NCBI GenBank assembly: GCA_037355855.1
Contig: CM074759.1
Span: 744,001 to 808,000 of the forward strand
Direction of reading: 5' to 3'
Length of the DNA stretch: 64,000 nt
DNA from: Pseudo-nitzschia pungens
Lineage: Eukaryota; Bacillariophyta; Bacillariophyceae; Bacillariales; Bacillariaceae
The position numbers were made by a program, and so were the translations under genes. Positions 1 to 9,234 of this stretch are shown here, piece after piece. How positions within the stretch are numbered: position 1 is the first letter of the stretch; every line of letters starts with the position of its first letter. Below the pieces are notes generated by a model, which did no database searches, had not been told where the DNA came from, and worked only from the letters and a program-made list of their open reading frames with translations.

Positions 1-248
1 CGATCAGGAAGGAAATCTCCCAGACTGTTGGATGATTCGTTTGTCTTTCTGCGGCGAGAGACAGACGAGCGTCCGTTGTTTTCCTTTTCTTCGTCGGGAT
101 CATGTTGGATGTCCGCGTTGTTGTCAGCCTTCTGTTTTTTCCGCTGGGAGTTGTCGGCGGGTGATTCGAACGAAGATTCGCGCTTTCGAGGACTCGACAA
201 CGCGTCGTTTTCCCCTTCGTCTACCGAATTCTCTTCGAGATATGCCAT
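1..248 (-). CDS. 5' part of an unknown charged protein, cut by the left edge
   Basis: The minus strand is open from an ATG at 248 to the window edge, about 82 codons, and encodes a very polar protein. It starts MAYLEENSVDEGEN and is rich in Glu, Asp, Asn, Ser, Lys and Arg, with basic clusters such as SPRKRE and QRKKQK that resemble nuclear localisation signals. The frame stays open a little upstream of this ATG, so the start is uncertain and an upstream exon is possible. I recognise no domain. The call rests on the open frame and on a protein-like, disordered composition. The plus strand of the same stretch is also open but gives an implausible Ser/Phe/Arg mixture. Function unknown. Confidence 0.35.
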   Translation of the reverse strand, partial: MAYLEENSVDEGENDALSSPRKRESSFESPADNSQRKKQKADNNADIQHDPDEEKENNGRSSVSRRRKTNESSNSLGDFLPD

Positions 249-1094
249 TGCAGTGAGTATTGTTATCACGTTTTCGTCGATCGACGGAGGAAGTGCAGCA
301 CGAAATGATGGAAATTATCTCACAACTTCGGATGCGAAGCATTGTAAGAAACCACTACCTGTAGGCCCTTTGTCGTCGGAACGAAAGAAGGTAATTGTGT
401 CGAAAGGAGGCGGGCGAGTACGTTCACTCGTAGCTTTTGAATTGAACCTCTGGTGGCGCTCTCGACTTCTCATGTTCCGGTCCTGTCTACGGTTCACAAG
501 TTGTACCATCGCCTGTAGAGCTTCCTTACAGCTCGTCGTACAGAACCCATCGTAATTCAGTACCGGTACGCAAGACGAAGTACATCATACTTCGAACTTC
601 TCATTGTTTACGTAACAATTGTACGAGTCCCACAGTTGATCAGAGAGGACCTCATGGTCTTTTTTTCCGCGCCCGCAGAGCACGACTCCTGTCCTTTCCT
701 CGTAGAGAATTTCTGTACAAATTCTGTAGAAGACAACCCTTGCTTTTGGCGCGGTTTTTTTGTTGTTGTTCGACTGAGTCGATACTTGCACATTTCGACG
801 ACTCAATCGAATAAACGCAACCAAAATTTTGAAAGCACAACCTCTCCACCAAAGCATGTTGCAGCGATGTTTCCTACCGGTAAGGTTACCACCAACCAGT
901 AGACCTGTTTCAGCACCATGATAACTTCAGGTTGTCGTAATCTCTCATTATTTTTATTGTTTACTACAAGTAAGGTTTACTTACTTTCCACCAAGCCGTG
1001 TCTGAATCTGACATCCAGCCTCCAGCACCGACTTGATTGAGCTCCCCCAAAACTTAATAAAGAACACCGGTGGAAAAGAGCACGACGCGCAAAG
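249..1094. other. Intergenic, upstream of the SDE2-like gene
   Basis: No gene is supported here. The stretch holds one exact copy of the palindrome GTACCGGTAC (560-569), TACCGGTAAGGTTACC at 875-890, and a GTAAGGTTTAC word near 970. Both words recur in intergenic DNA across the window. It probably carries divergent promoters for the left-edge gene and the SDE2-like gene. Confidence 0.5.
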
Positions 1095-2996
1095 ATGGAG
1101 ATGTCGACGACGGAGCTCCCATCTGCACCAGAGAAATCGATGCTAATCGGGACAAAAAATGTATCAAGGAATGAGAATCGCTTGCCGGGTCGTCAATTCC
1201 TGGTTCGGTTTGCATCCAAAACTCATGTGATATCTTTCGATCACAATGTTTATGGCGCCGAAGACAATGATGAAGTCCTCGGAGCTGACATGGCAAACCA
1301 TATCCTCCAAGTCCTCTCCGACCGCACGGGCTGGAACGTTTCACGGATTCACATCAGCCACTTCGGTTACCCCTTTGTCTCGGTCAACGTCCGATCTTCG
1401 ATCCGTGGAGGAAAGGGGGGATTCGGGACCCTCTTGAAGGGCCAGTCGAAACAAGCTGGCGCCAAGATGACCACAGATTTCGGAGCCTGCCGGGATTTGC
1501 AGGGCCGTCGTCTCAGGCATGTGAACGACGAGATCAAACTTCGAAAGTGGAGAGAACGCCAACGCCGCGAAGCCGCCGGAGAAAAGGTCGACGCGGACGA
1601 GATGTGGAACACGCCCTCTGGCCTGTACAATTGGCATCTCATGACGCCTACGTGGGCCGATATTTCCAATAAAGCTACGAACAAGATCAAGCGACAATTC
1701 AAAAAAATGGACCAAAAACTAGAAAAGGAAGCCGCGATGAAAAAAGAAAAGGCCGAGGCCTACCAAAAGACCATGACGCATTATTTAGACCAAACGAACT
1801 CGGTCTCCGAATCCGTCCAGAAAAACCTGAGCGATGCAATCAAGCAGGGGCTAGCGAAAAAAAATCAAAACAACGGCGGCAAAAACAACGCAGCCCACGC
1901 AACAATATCCTCCAACAAACGAAAACGAACCGAGACGTCGATTATAGAAGACGGTTCGACGTACGTTCCCGACGGCGACGAACAACCCAATTCCTTGGTG
2001 AGTCTCACGGGAGATGTCGTGGTAGAACCCACTCCCGGATCGGATTCGGTGAAGATTCAATCCAAATCGGAATTCATGACATCGGTCTATGTTCCCGAGA
2101 ACAATACGGACGGCAAATCGTCACTTCCTGGTTCGTATTACTACGAAGTGACCCTGGTAACTGGTGGACTAGCGCAGATTGGCTGGGCATGCATCATTAA
2201 TGACGGCAGCAAGGGTGCTGCTTCTGTCTTTGCGCCGAGCAACGATCTGGGAGACGGGGTTGGCGACGATGCCAATAGTTTTGCGGTTGACGGATCACGG
2301 GGACTCAAATTTCACGGAGGGGAGGAATGGAAATTTCCCATTGACTGGAAACCCGGAGATCGTTTGGGCTGTCGACTGAACGCGAATCGCGGGACAACTT
2401 CGGATGCGAAGAAGGGCGGCACAATGTCGTTTGCACTGAACGGCAAAGACTTGGGGGTGGCGTTCACAGACACCGATTCCAGAAGTTTGGTACCAGCGTT
2501 TTCTTGCAATCAGGATGAAATTCTGGAGCTGCACCTAACGAAAAGTGATTGCAAATTCTTTCCCACCGACGACGAAAGCGTCGTTGCCGTGAAAGATCTG
2601 GCATCGCTCGAACCGAAAGCAACGGGAGAACAGGACGCAGAAGCAGGCGATGACAAGGATCGAAACGAAAGCGAGAAAAAGACGCCTACCGTTTCGGCAT
2701 CAACCGACAAGCCAACAAAAGACGATTCCAAGCCGGCAGCAAGTCCCAGCCCACCGGTGGAAGCAGCCAAAGACCGAGAACCCGCCAAAGTAGAACCCGT
2801 GGATCTCGATCGATACGAGTCTGCGGAAGAGCTCCGGGAATTGGGATTGGATCGGCTGAAGAGCGCCTTGTTGGCGTTGAGAGTGAAGTGCGGGGGAACG
2901 CTAGAGCAACGAGCCGAACGGCTGTTTTCGCTGAAGGGGCTCGATCCGAAAGACTTTCCAATGAAGGTTCGAGCCAAAGGATTTGTCGCAAAGTAA
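1095..2996 (+). CDS. SDE2: SDE2-like ubiquitin-fold/SAP protein with an internal SPRY domain
   Basis: 633 residues, no intron. Residues about 33-106 look like the SDE2 ubiquitin-like fold and end in the family's cleavage site, RGG before KGGFGT (Gly106 and Lys107). The conserved segment after it, with [16 protein letters not shown] near 131-146, matches known SDE2 proteins, where the ubiquitin-like part is clipped off and the KGG-starting C-terminal part acts in pre-mRNA splicing and replication-stress control. Residues about 345-482 look like an SPRY domain ([28 protein letters not shown]). Residues about 570-620 form the C-terminal SAP-like helix pair seen in SDE2 relatives ([19 protein letters not shown]). 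A charged coiled stretch lies between 145 and 260. Family assignment is strong. The SPRY insertion is unusual, and its effect is unknown. Confidence 0.88.
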   Translation: MEMSTTELPSAPEKSMLIGTKNVSRNENRLPGRQFLVRFASKTHVISFDHNVYGAEDNDEVLGADMANHILQVLSDRTGWNVSRIHISHFGYPFVSVNVRSSIRGGKGGFGTLLKGQSKQAGAKMTTDFGACRDLQGRRLRHVNDEIKLRKWRERQRREAAGEKVDADEMWNTPSGLYNWHLMTPTWADISNKATNKIKRQFKKMDQKLEKEAAMKKEKAEAYQKTMTHYLDQTNSVSESVQKNLSDAIKQGLAKKNQNNGGKNNAAHATISSNKRKRTETSIIEDGSTYVPDGDEQPNSLVSLTGDVVVEPTPGSDSVKIQSKSEFMTSVYVPENNTDGKSSLPGSYYYEVTLVTGGLAQIGWACIINDGSKGAASVFAPSNDLGDGVGDDANSFAVDGSRGLKFHGGEEWKFPIDWKPGDRLGCRLNANRGTTSDAKKGGTMSFALNGKDLGVAFTDTDSRSLVPAFSCNQDEILELHLTKSDCKFFPTDDESVVAVKDLASLEPKATGEQDAEAGDDKDRNESEKKTPTVSASTDKPTKDDSKPAASPSPPVEAAKDREPAKVEPVDLDRYESAEELRELGLDRLKSALLALRVKCGGTLEQRAERLFSLKGLDPKDFPMKVRAKGFVAK

Positions 2997-3909
2997 CACG
3001 ATTGTACTTCAAATAATAAATGAGACACGTGCATTTGCCTCTGTTGCCAATTTTCGTGTTGACGAGCTGCTCTTGAAATCGCGCACACTCATTTGTAACA
3101 TCGTATCAATAGTCGAAACCGAACCGAGAGCCTACACAAGGAAAGAGTCTTGGAAACACGCTTTACCATCGATGCTTAACGGTGCTCGGTGAATGCCTTG
3201 CATCCGTCTCGTGAAACACGAGCTTGCTTTCTCTCGCAACGACTCGCAAAGTTCGAGCACTGAAAATTCCCGCTTTCTTCATACCACAACTCCCATAGTA
3301 GATCGAACGGCAATACCTGCGAGGACTTGACACCAACGCATACGCTTGGCGAACTGTATTCGTCTGCCATCCTTTCGTTTCGGAGTTAGAGGTGCATCAT
3401 CTCATCATCTCCGTCTTGCAACAAAACAATAATAATAATTCGTCCATCACGTTGACCTTTTCATATCTTTCGATTGCTTGTGCCATACGTACGATACGCT
3501 GTTGTTTGATGATGAGAGAAAACAGAGAACAGTTCGCGCCAAAACTCTGAGTTGCCGGGATGATCCTCCTTCGCAGTACAAGAAACCTTACTAGTACTAT
3601 CTCTACGTAGATCGTAGCTGGTTCACAGACGCTCCTAAGAAAGAACGCCGTCGACAAGTAGTGTTCAGTTTTCAGCTTCGCGCGTTGTTCGTTGTAACTT
3701 AGTCTCGGGGAATGAATCTCAAACTCCTTCCACAGCGCACAGCGTTCAACTGAACGCTTCGCGTTGGTGGCAAGTTTTATGATGTTTCGCAATCGGACAT
3801 CGAACGGCAAGAACGCAAAGCATGGCAAGGCAGGGCAAGAGCCGCGGATTCGAACCCAACTCCAAGGACAACCCGAAAGCATCCCTTCTCCTCAACATTA
3901 TCTAAAACG
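2997..3909. other. Intergenic between SDE2-like and RecQ genes
   Basis: About 0.9 kb between two same-strand genes. ATAAT/AATAAA-like A/T words just after the SDE2 stop (3010-3022) could serve the mRNA 3' end. No convincing gene or RNA is seen. A GGATTCGAACCC at about 3846 resembles a tRNA T-loop on the minus strand but lacks a matching arm. Confidence 0.45.
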
Positions 3910-6858
3910 ATGCAAAGCGACGACGAATTCGGTGATTCTTCGTTTCTGGACGATTTCGATGTCGACGCTGCAGTTGCTGCGGGATCCTCATCGCTTCCCC
4001 GGAAGCGACCCCCCAGCGAGACCGGAAGCGACGAATTTGGGGACTCCTCGTTTCTATCGGACTTTGATGTCGACGCCGCAGTCGCGAGAGGGAGTCCTTC
4101 CGCCGGCAAACGACCCAGGGTAACCCCAGAAGGTCGTCAAGGACGGCGCGATCACCAACCGTCGATGGCCAGCATCCCAATAATAGAGGGATTGGAGGCC
4201 TGCGCAAAACACTACTACGGTTATTCTTCCTTCAAGACCGGTCAAGCAGACGCTATTCAAGCGGTTTTGCGAGGGCAAGACGTAACGGTGTTTTGGGCTA
4301 CCGGTTCCGGAAAATCCCTTTGTTACCAAATCCCGGCCCTCTATTCCAAGAAGACGGCAGTCGTGATAAGTCCGCTCATTTCTCTCATGAAGGACCAAGT
4401 CCTGCGACTGAATGGTCTGTCGAACGAAACGCTAGCAACGTATTTGGGCTCGGCCCAATCCGATGCCACGGAGGAGCAACGGGCTCTGCGGGGAGACTAT
4501 CGATTGGTCTACATCACACCCGAAAAGCTCATGACGAGCGGGTTTCTCGATCGTTTGGCAAACCTCGATCTGTGCTGCGTGGCGGTGGACGAAGCCCATT
4601 GCGTCAGCCAGTGGGGGCACGACTTTCGCAAGGACTATTTGCACGCGGGAACGGCCCTTCGAAACCATCCGCTGCTGCGCAAGGTTCCCATCATTGCCCT
4701 GACGGCAACCGCGGTTCCACGCATCCAAGACGAGATTACCAAGAATCTTCGACTCCGATCACCCCACACCAACAAGCAATCCTTCGACCGGACCAATCTT
4801 TCCATCAGAGTAACCCTGAAGGAACGGAACGATCCATTGGCATCGGCTATGGAGCCCCTGATTCGGTCATTGATTAGAGAAGAAGAACGAAAAGGCCAAG
4901 CCAGCAGTACCATTGTATATGCCGCGACACGAAACGCGACAGAAGAAGTGGCCTCGTACCTACGGCAGCGGCTTCAATCGAAAGGCAGCACGGTGGATGT
5001 TCGGGCCTATCACGCTGGCATGGCGACGGACAAACGAAACGAGACGCACGTTCGATTTCTCACGGGAAAGACCGCTGTCGTTGTCGCAACGGTGGCATTT
5101 GGAATGGGGATTGACAAACCCGATACCCGGCGAGTCATCCACTGGGGTCCGCCCAAGAGCGTAGAAGAATACTACCAGCAGATCGGTCGCGCCGGTCGCG
5201 ACGGACTTCCCGCAGAATGCGTGCTGCATGCATCTCCCACTGATTTCGACAAGTACATGGACGACTTCTACGTTGGTGATCTGACGGGAGAGGCTCGACA
5301 GGCTTCCATTCGGAGCACCCGGGCGCTCAAATCCTATGCCCTGGACAAAGAGGGCTGTCGGCGAAAGGGTCTCCTGGATTTCTTCGGCGAAGCGCCGGCG
5401 TTTGGTGAACGATGCGGAACGTGCGATACGTGTCTCGGGGCCAAAAAGTATGGCGACGATGCTCTCCGTGACTTTGGGCCCGAAGCGAGGCTCGTCATGT
5501 CGGCTGTCGTTGGATTGAGAGAAGGGTCCATGGGGATCATCGAGAAGGTTCTAAAGGGGACTGTTGTGGAAGATTACCGCTACGCACGTACGGTGAGCCC
5601 CGAAGCTCTTCGATCGTCGATTGCGGACATCAGGAAGACACTTCCTCGAGCGAGGTCCTCGATCCAATTCTTGAAAGAAATTCTATCGACGCTATCACAG
5701 AAAGGATTCTTGACCGAATCTACCAAATCCGCAAACGTTGGTGGCAGCCAGTACAAGAGATCTTGGACTGTGTATCATGTCAGTGAGACCGGACGACAAT
5801 GTTTGTACGGAACTCAAAAGATCATGTTGCCGGTACCGGAATCTCTGAGGGAAGCCGAACGCCAAGAAAAGGCCAGGAAAGAAATGGTTCTCAAGCGACT
5901 GGAGGAGAGGGGAGTTTCACGCGACAAATTGCCCTCGGAAGAATTGGAAGTCGGCGATGGCGAAGTCATCCGAGCCTATTCAAAATGGAACGACTATGTG
6001 TCAAAACAAGAGAAACTCGGAAAGGAGGACAGATGTGCACAACTGGAAGAATTGTTGTCGTTTGTCGAAGAATGGCGATCCCATGCCGCGATCCGACACA
6101 CAATGGCTCCGGCATCGGTTTTACCGGAGCACATCATGCTTTCCATTTCATATGCCGTTGCGACATATCCTCCCGGAGTGAAGGTATCGAAATCGGATCT
6201 GATTGCTGCTGGGGCAAGAACCCGAGAATTGGAGTCGTTGGCTGACATTCTCAATAGCTGGATCGATCGCTATAGCACCGAAAAGAATCGTTCGGAAAAC
6301 CAATCAAAATCGGGTGAAGCAGACGACCTACCGATGAAATTTCCTGTTTGCGGCTCTATTCAAGGGAAGAAGTGGGAGTTTGCCATATACAAACCTCAAA
6401 AGAAAACGGGGAAAGCAACGTGGGAATCTTCCTACGAACGATTCCAGGCCGGTGAATCGCCACAGGCCATATCTATGGCCCCGGCAAACGGTCGTCCCAT
6501 CCAAGTGATGACCGTTGTGGGACACATACAGGACGCCTTTTTACACGGCAGACCCGTGGATTTGCAACGTCTTTCTTCCATGTTGTCACCGCCATCCAAG
6601 AAGCAATGGGCGGAACTCGAACACGCCGAAAAAATATCCGGCATGGACCCGGCGGGAGATCCTTCGTGTTCCGGTGTTGGTGGAGCGCCCTTCACGATGA
6701 CAGAGTTTTTGCGGCCAATCATGGGCGACGAGTCCATGGACACTCCGCGAGAGGAGCGATCCGAAGCGGACCGAGAAAAATTCAGCGAGTGGTGCAGTTT
6801 ACTGAAATGGTATCTTTTCATGAAACGGGGATGTGTGGAGCCAATGTTTGGAGCATGA
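3910..6858 (+). CDS. RecQ-family DNA helicase
   Basis: 982 residues, intronless. It is an ATP-dependent 3'-5' DNA helicase by family, acting in nuclear DNA repair and recombination. Visible motifs: Walker A TGSGKS at 131-136, DEAH at 227-230 followed by the RecQ aromatic loop CVSQWGHDFR, helicase motif III LTATA near 264, motif V AFGMGIDKP near 396, and motif VI QIGRAGR at 424-430. The zinc-binding site is Cys483, Cys502, Cys505 and Cys508. A winged-helix RQC-like part follows (about 520-640). The region around 760-830 resembles a weak HRDC helix bundle. The N-terminus carries two near-identical 22-residue acidic motifs (4-25 and 40-61) and short basic stretches (RKRPP, GKRPR). No exonuclease domain is present, so it is not WRN-like in full architecture. 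Orthology among RecQ subfamilies is not resolved. Confidence 0.95.
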   Translation: MQSDDEFGDSSFLDDFDVDAAVAAGSSSLPRKRPPSETGSDEFGDSSFLSDFDVDAAVARGSPSAGKRPRVTPEGRQGRRDHQPSMASIPIIEGLEACAKHYYGYSSFKTGQADAIQAVLRGQDVTVFWATGSGKSLCYQIPALYSKKTAVVISPLISLMKDQVLRLNGLSNETLATYLGSAQSDATEEQRALRGDYRLVYITPEKLMTSGFLDRLANLDLCCVAVDEAHCVSQWGHDFRKDYLHAGTALRNHPLLRKVPIIALTATAVPRIQDEITKNLRLRSPHTNKQSFDRTNLSIRVTLKERNDPLASAMEPLIRSLIREEERKGQASSTIVYAATRNATEEVASYLRQRLQSKGSTVDVRAYHAGMATDKRNETHVRFLTGKTAVVVATVAFGMGIDKPDTRRVIHWGPPKSVEEYYQQIGRAGRDGLPAECVLHASPTDFDKYMDDFYVGDLTGEARQASIRSTRALKSYALDKEGCRRKGLLDFFGEAPAFGERCGTCDTCLGAKKYGDDALRDFGPEARLVMSAVVGLREGSMGIIEKVLKGTVVEDYRYARTVSPEALRSSIADIRKTLPRARSSIQFLKEILSTLSQKGFLTESTKSANVGGSQYKRSWTVYHVSETGRQCLYGTQKIMLPVPESLREAERQEKARKEMVLKRLEERGVSRDKLPSEELEVGDGEVIRAYSKWNDYVSKQEKLGKEDRCAQLEELLSFVEEWRSHAAIRHTMAPASVLPEHIMLSISYAVATYPPGVKVSKSDLIAAGARTRELESLADILNSWIDRYSTEKNRSENQSKSGEADDLPMKFPVCGSIQGKKWEFAIYKPQKKTGKATWESSYERFQAGESPQAISMAPANGRPIQVMTVVGHIQDAFLHGRPVDLQRLSSMLSPPSKKQWAELEHAEKISGMDPAGDPSCSGVGGAPFTMTEFLRPIMGDESMDTPREERSEADREKFSEWCSLLKWYLFMKRGCVEPMFGA

Positions 6859-7026
6859 CGGTCGTTGTTCGGAACAACGAAATTTTCCTTCTTCAAGAAA
6901 CATAATTATTGTACATTATTGGAGTATTCACTATTCTACACCACGAGAACGCTTCGTTCTCTGTTTTTGTTTGGCCCCTCTTGATCCCTAGCGAAGATAC
7001 ACAGCTGCATGATCGGAACCCCCCAT

Positions 7027-8266
7027 TTACGTATTGTTCATCATGGCAGTCGCTATCCCCGAGAGCGTCATGAGTGGGGACATCAACTGACTTTTTGGCG
7101 GCGATTGTGACGGCTCTATCCCTGCATCATTGCTACTTATTGTGCTGGCTATGCTTCCGGAACTCTCGCTTATTGTAGCTGTAAGAGTTCTTAGAAGCTC
7201 GACGGTATCGGAAGGTTTCGACAGTCCAGAAACATCCGTACCAGAGGCCTCTTTCTCCGAAGGAGCCGAAGCAACACCGGTGACAGGGGAACGTACCTCG
7301 TGATTCGTATCGGTCTGGTCGGAAGTCTTCTCCGAATCTTTCCCGGCCACTCGGATTTGGTTCGACAGTGCGGATAGCGCTTGGTACGATACCGCGAGGC
7401 CGTTCATTCTCCGTTGGTAATCCGCTTCCATAGCCGCTGACATCGCCTGCAGCTGACGATCGAATCTGTTCGAGAGCGACACGATTTCCTTCTTGAGTTC
7501 GAATATGTCGTCCCTCAGAGACTTCATCTCCGACGACGTCGGTTCCTGCGACTTTGTGACGCGCGTGATTTTGTGCAAGAGTTCCGGTTGACCCCTCCGG
7601 AAATGCTCGTGGGCAAATCTCACCGCGGTGGATTTGCTGCTGTTCCGCGAAATCGGAGGCGGCCACTCACTTATGCAGCTTCGGTCGTCGGTTTCCGCCC
7701 GGAGTTTCCGGAACGAGTAGAAGTTGAGCTGTCGCACAAAAGAGGCAAACTTGGAATGCTTGAAATACAGAGGAAGGATGTTCTGTGACGGTCCATGGAG
7801 TTTCAAAAAGAAACGGTGGGTCGAACAAAAAAATGCGGAACGAGCATCTGATAAGTGATGATGATTGATTCATTCATACGGAATGAATCAATCAATCCAG
7901 CGAGAGGTATCCCATTTTTCTTCCGAGACGAATTCATCCAATTTCTGTTAAATTTATAATTCGGAAGTTCCGGTGATGGGACTTTTGGTGTTTCATTGGC
8001 AATGTTTGTCATGCATCTCTAGAGAACTCTCGACCTACCTTGGCAAAATAATCGACATCTCGGATCAAAAACGACTTTCCATCTTCGGACCAGCACGCAA
8101 CCGATGGATCGCACTGCTCGATCATGTGGAAGGTTTCTATGGCGAAGGGGAATTGACAGAAGATCATTGCTTGTTTAATGATGGGTTTTGCACAAAAATT
8201 GTTGAATGCAAACCAAAAACTCTTTCGGAAGTATTTCTCTGAAACAGAGGATACGCACGCAGCCAT
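7027..8266 (-). CDS. Heat shock factor (HSF)-type transcription factor
   Basis: Two exons on the minus strand: 8266-8039 and 7782-7027, joined across a GT-AG intron (8038-7783, donor AAG/GTAGGT, acceptor CACAG). Splicing in phase 0 fuses DVDYFAK to NILPLYFKHSKF and completes the HSF DNA-binding domain, ending in ASFVRQLNFYSFRK, the recognition-helix signature. After the domain comes a heptad-rich stretch (LRDDIFELKKEIVSLSNRF) fitting the HR-A trimerisation coiled coil, then a Ser/Thr/Pro/Gln-rich tail. About 327 residues from the ATG at 8266. An internal ATG at 8167, just before the domain, is an alternative start, and an upstream exon cannot be excluded. HSF genes are greatly expanded in diatoms and many do not act in heat shock, so the target genes cannot be inferred. 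The gene converges on RecQ with 168 nt between stops. Confidence 0.88.
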
Positions 8267-9234
8267 CACAAACGACGATGCGTCCAACACTTACTCGTCA
8301 GAAACTTGTTCAAAAGCGCATTTTTCTTATTTTTTAGGAACGAAAGTTTGTCGTCCGATCTTTTCCCTGAATTGTTGCTCATCGTGAAAAGTAGCTGAAT
8401 GACTGAATCCTCTAGCCTTTCCAAAGTCGAATCACAGATTGGTTGTCTTTCGCGAGACTGATTCTAACCTCGAAGCATCAACTCGATCTGTCCAAATCAC
8501 CTCTCGGATTGTCCATGGGTCTACCGATACTTATTGTTCCGAGACGAAGAAGGTGATGCGCAATCGCACAATTACCAAAAGGTGATGCAAAAAATCCGTG
8601 TGGGTGCTTTTTCATTGAACCGAGAGAGAATGTCGAAATCCGAAAGTTTTTTTGAGAATTCCGTGGTGTTCCGTCTGGCCACAGAAATTTCGAAGAACAT
8701 CAAGTACGTGTTAGTGCAGCCATTTCCCTGCGCGAAATGGTTTGATTTGTTTTCTGCGCGGGTCGAAGAAGTATGCGCTGTCAACTCGTGCGTAAAATAC
8801 AGTACGATACCGGATACTTGCGTCTGGTACTCGTACAAGTACAAGTAAAGTTTCGTACCTACTTCACACGCTTGCACACACTCAGTGCCCATCATCTACC
8901 TACCGGTACGTAATGTTACCACTCACCACCCATCACTCCAGACATCATCTTTCGTCTTGGTCTTTGCTTCGGGTGCGATGGGTCTTGAATTCTTGTTTCT
9001 CGGTTGTCTATCGATAGTAACGCAGCGTCGATGGCAATCATTGTGATTGGAACAAGTGCTAGACATCTTCCAAGCGCAGTGAATCCCGTGGCAGAGCTGC
9101 GGTACAACTTGATTGAAAGCAGGAGGCACGAGTGTCGTTGAAACATATCGGTTTTGAATGGAGTGAATCATGCCACGGTATTTTGAGAAGTTCTCTGACT
9201 AATTATCACCATCGTCTCTGTCTTCGTCGCAAAA
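8267..9234. other. Intergenic between the HSF and helical-repeat genes
   Basis: Divergent spacer, presumably carrying two promoters. It contains TACCGGTAC at 8901-8909 followed by GTAATGTTACC, members of the recurring intergenic word set. No open frame here shows a domain. Confidence 0.45.

Noticed and set aside
3838..3868. tRNA-like T-loop GGATTCGAACCC on the minus strand
   Set aside because: No matching T-stem and no acceptor or anticodon arm could be built around it.
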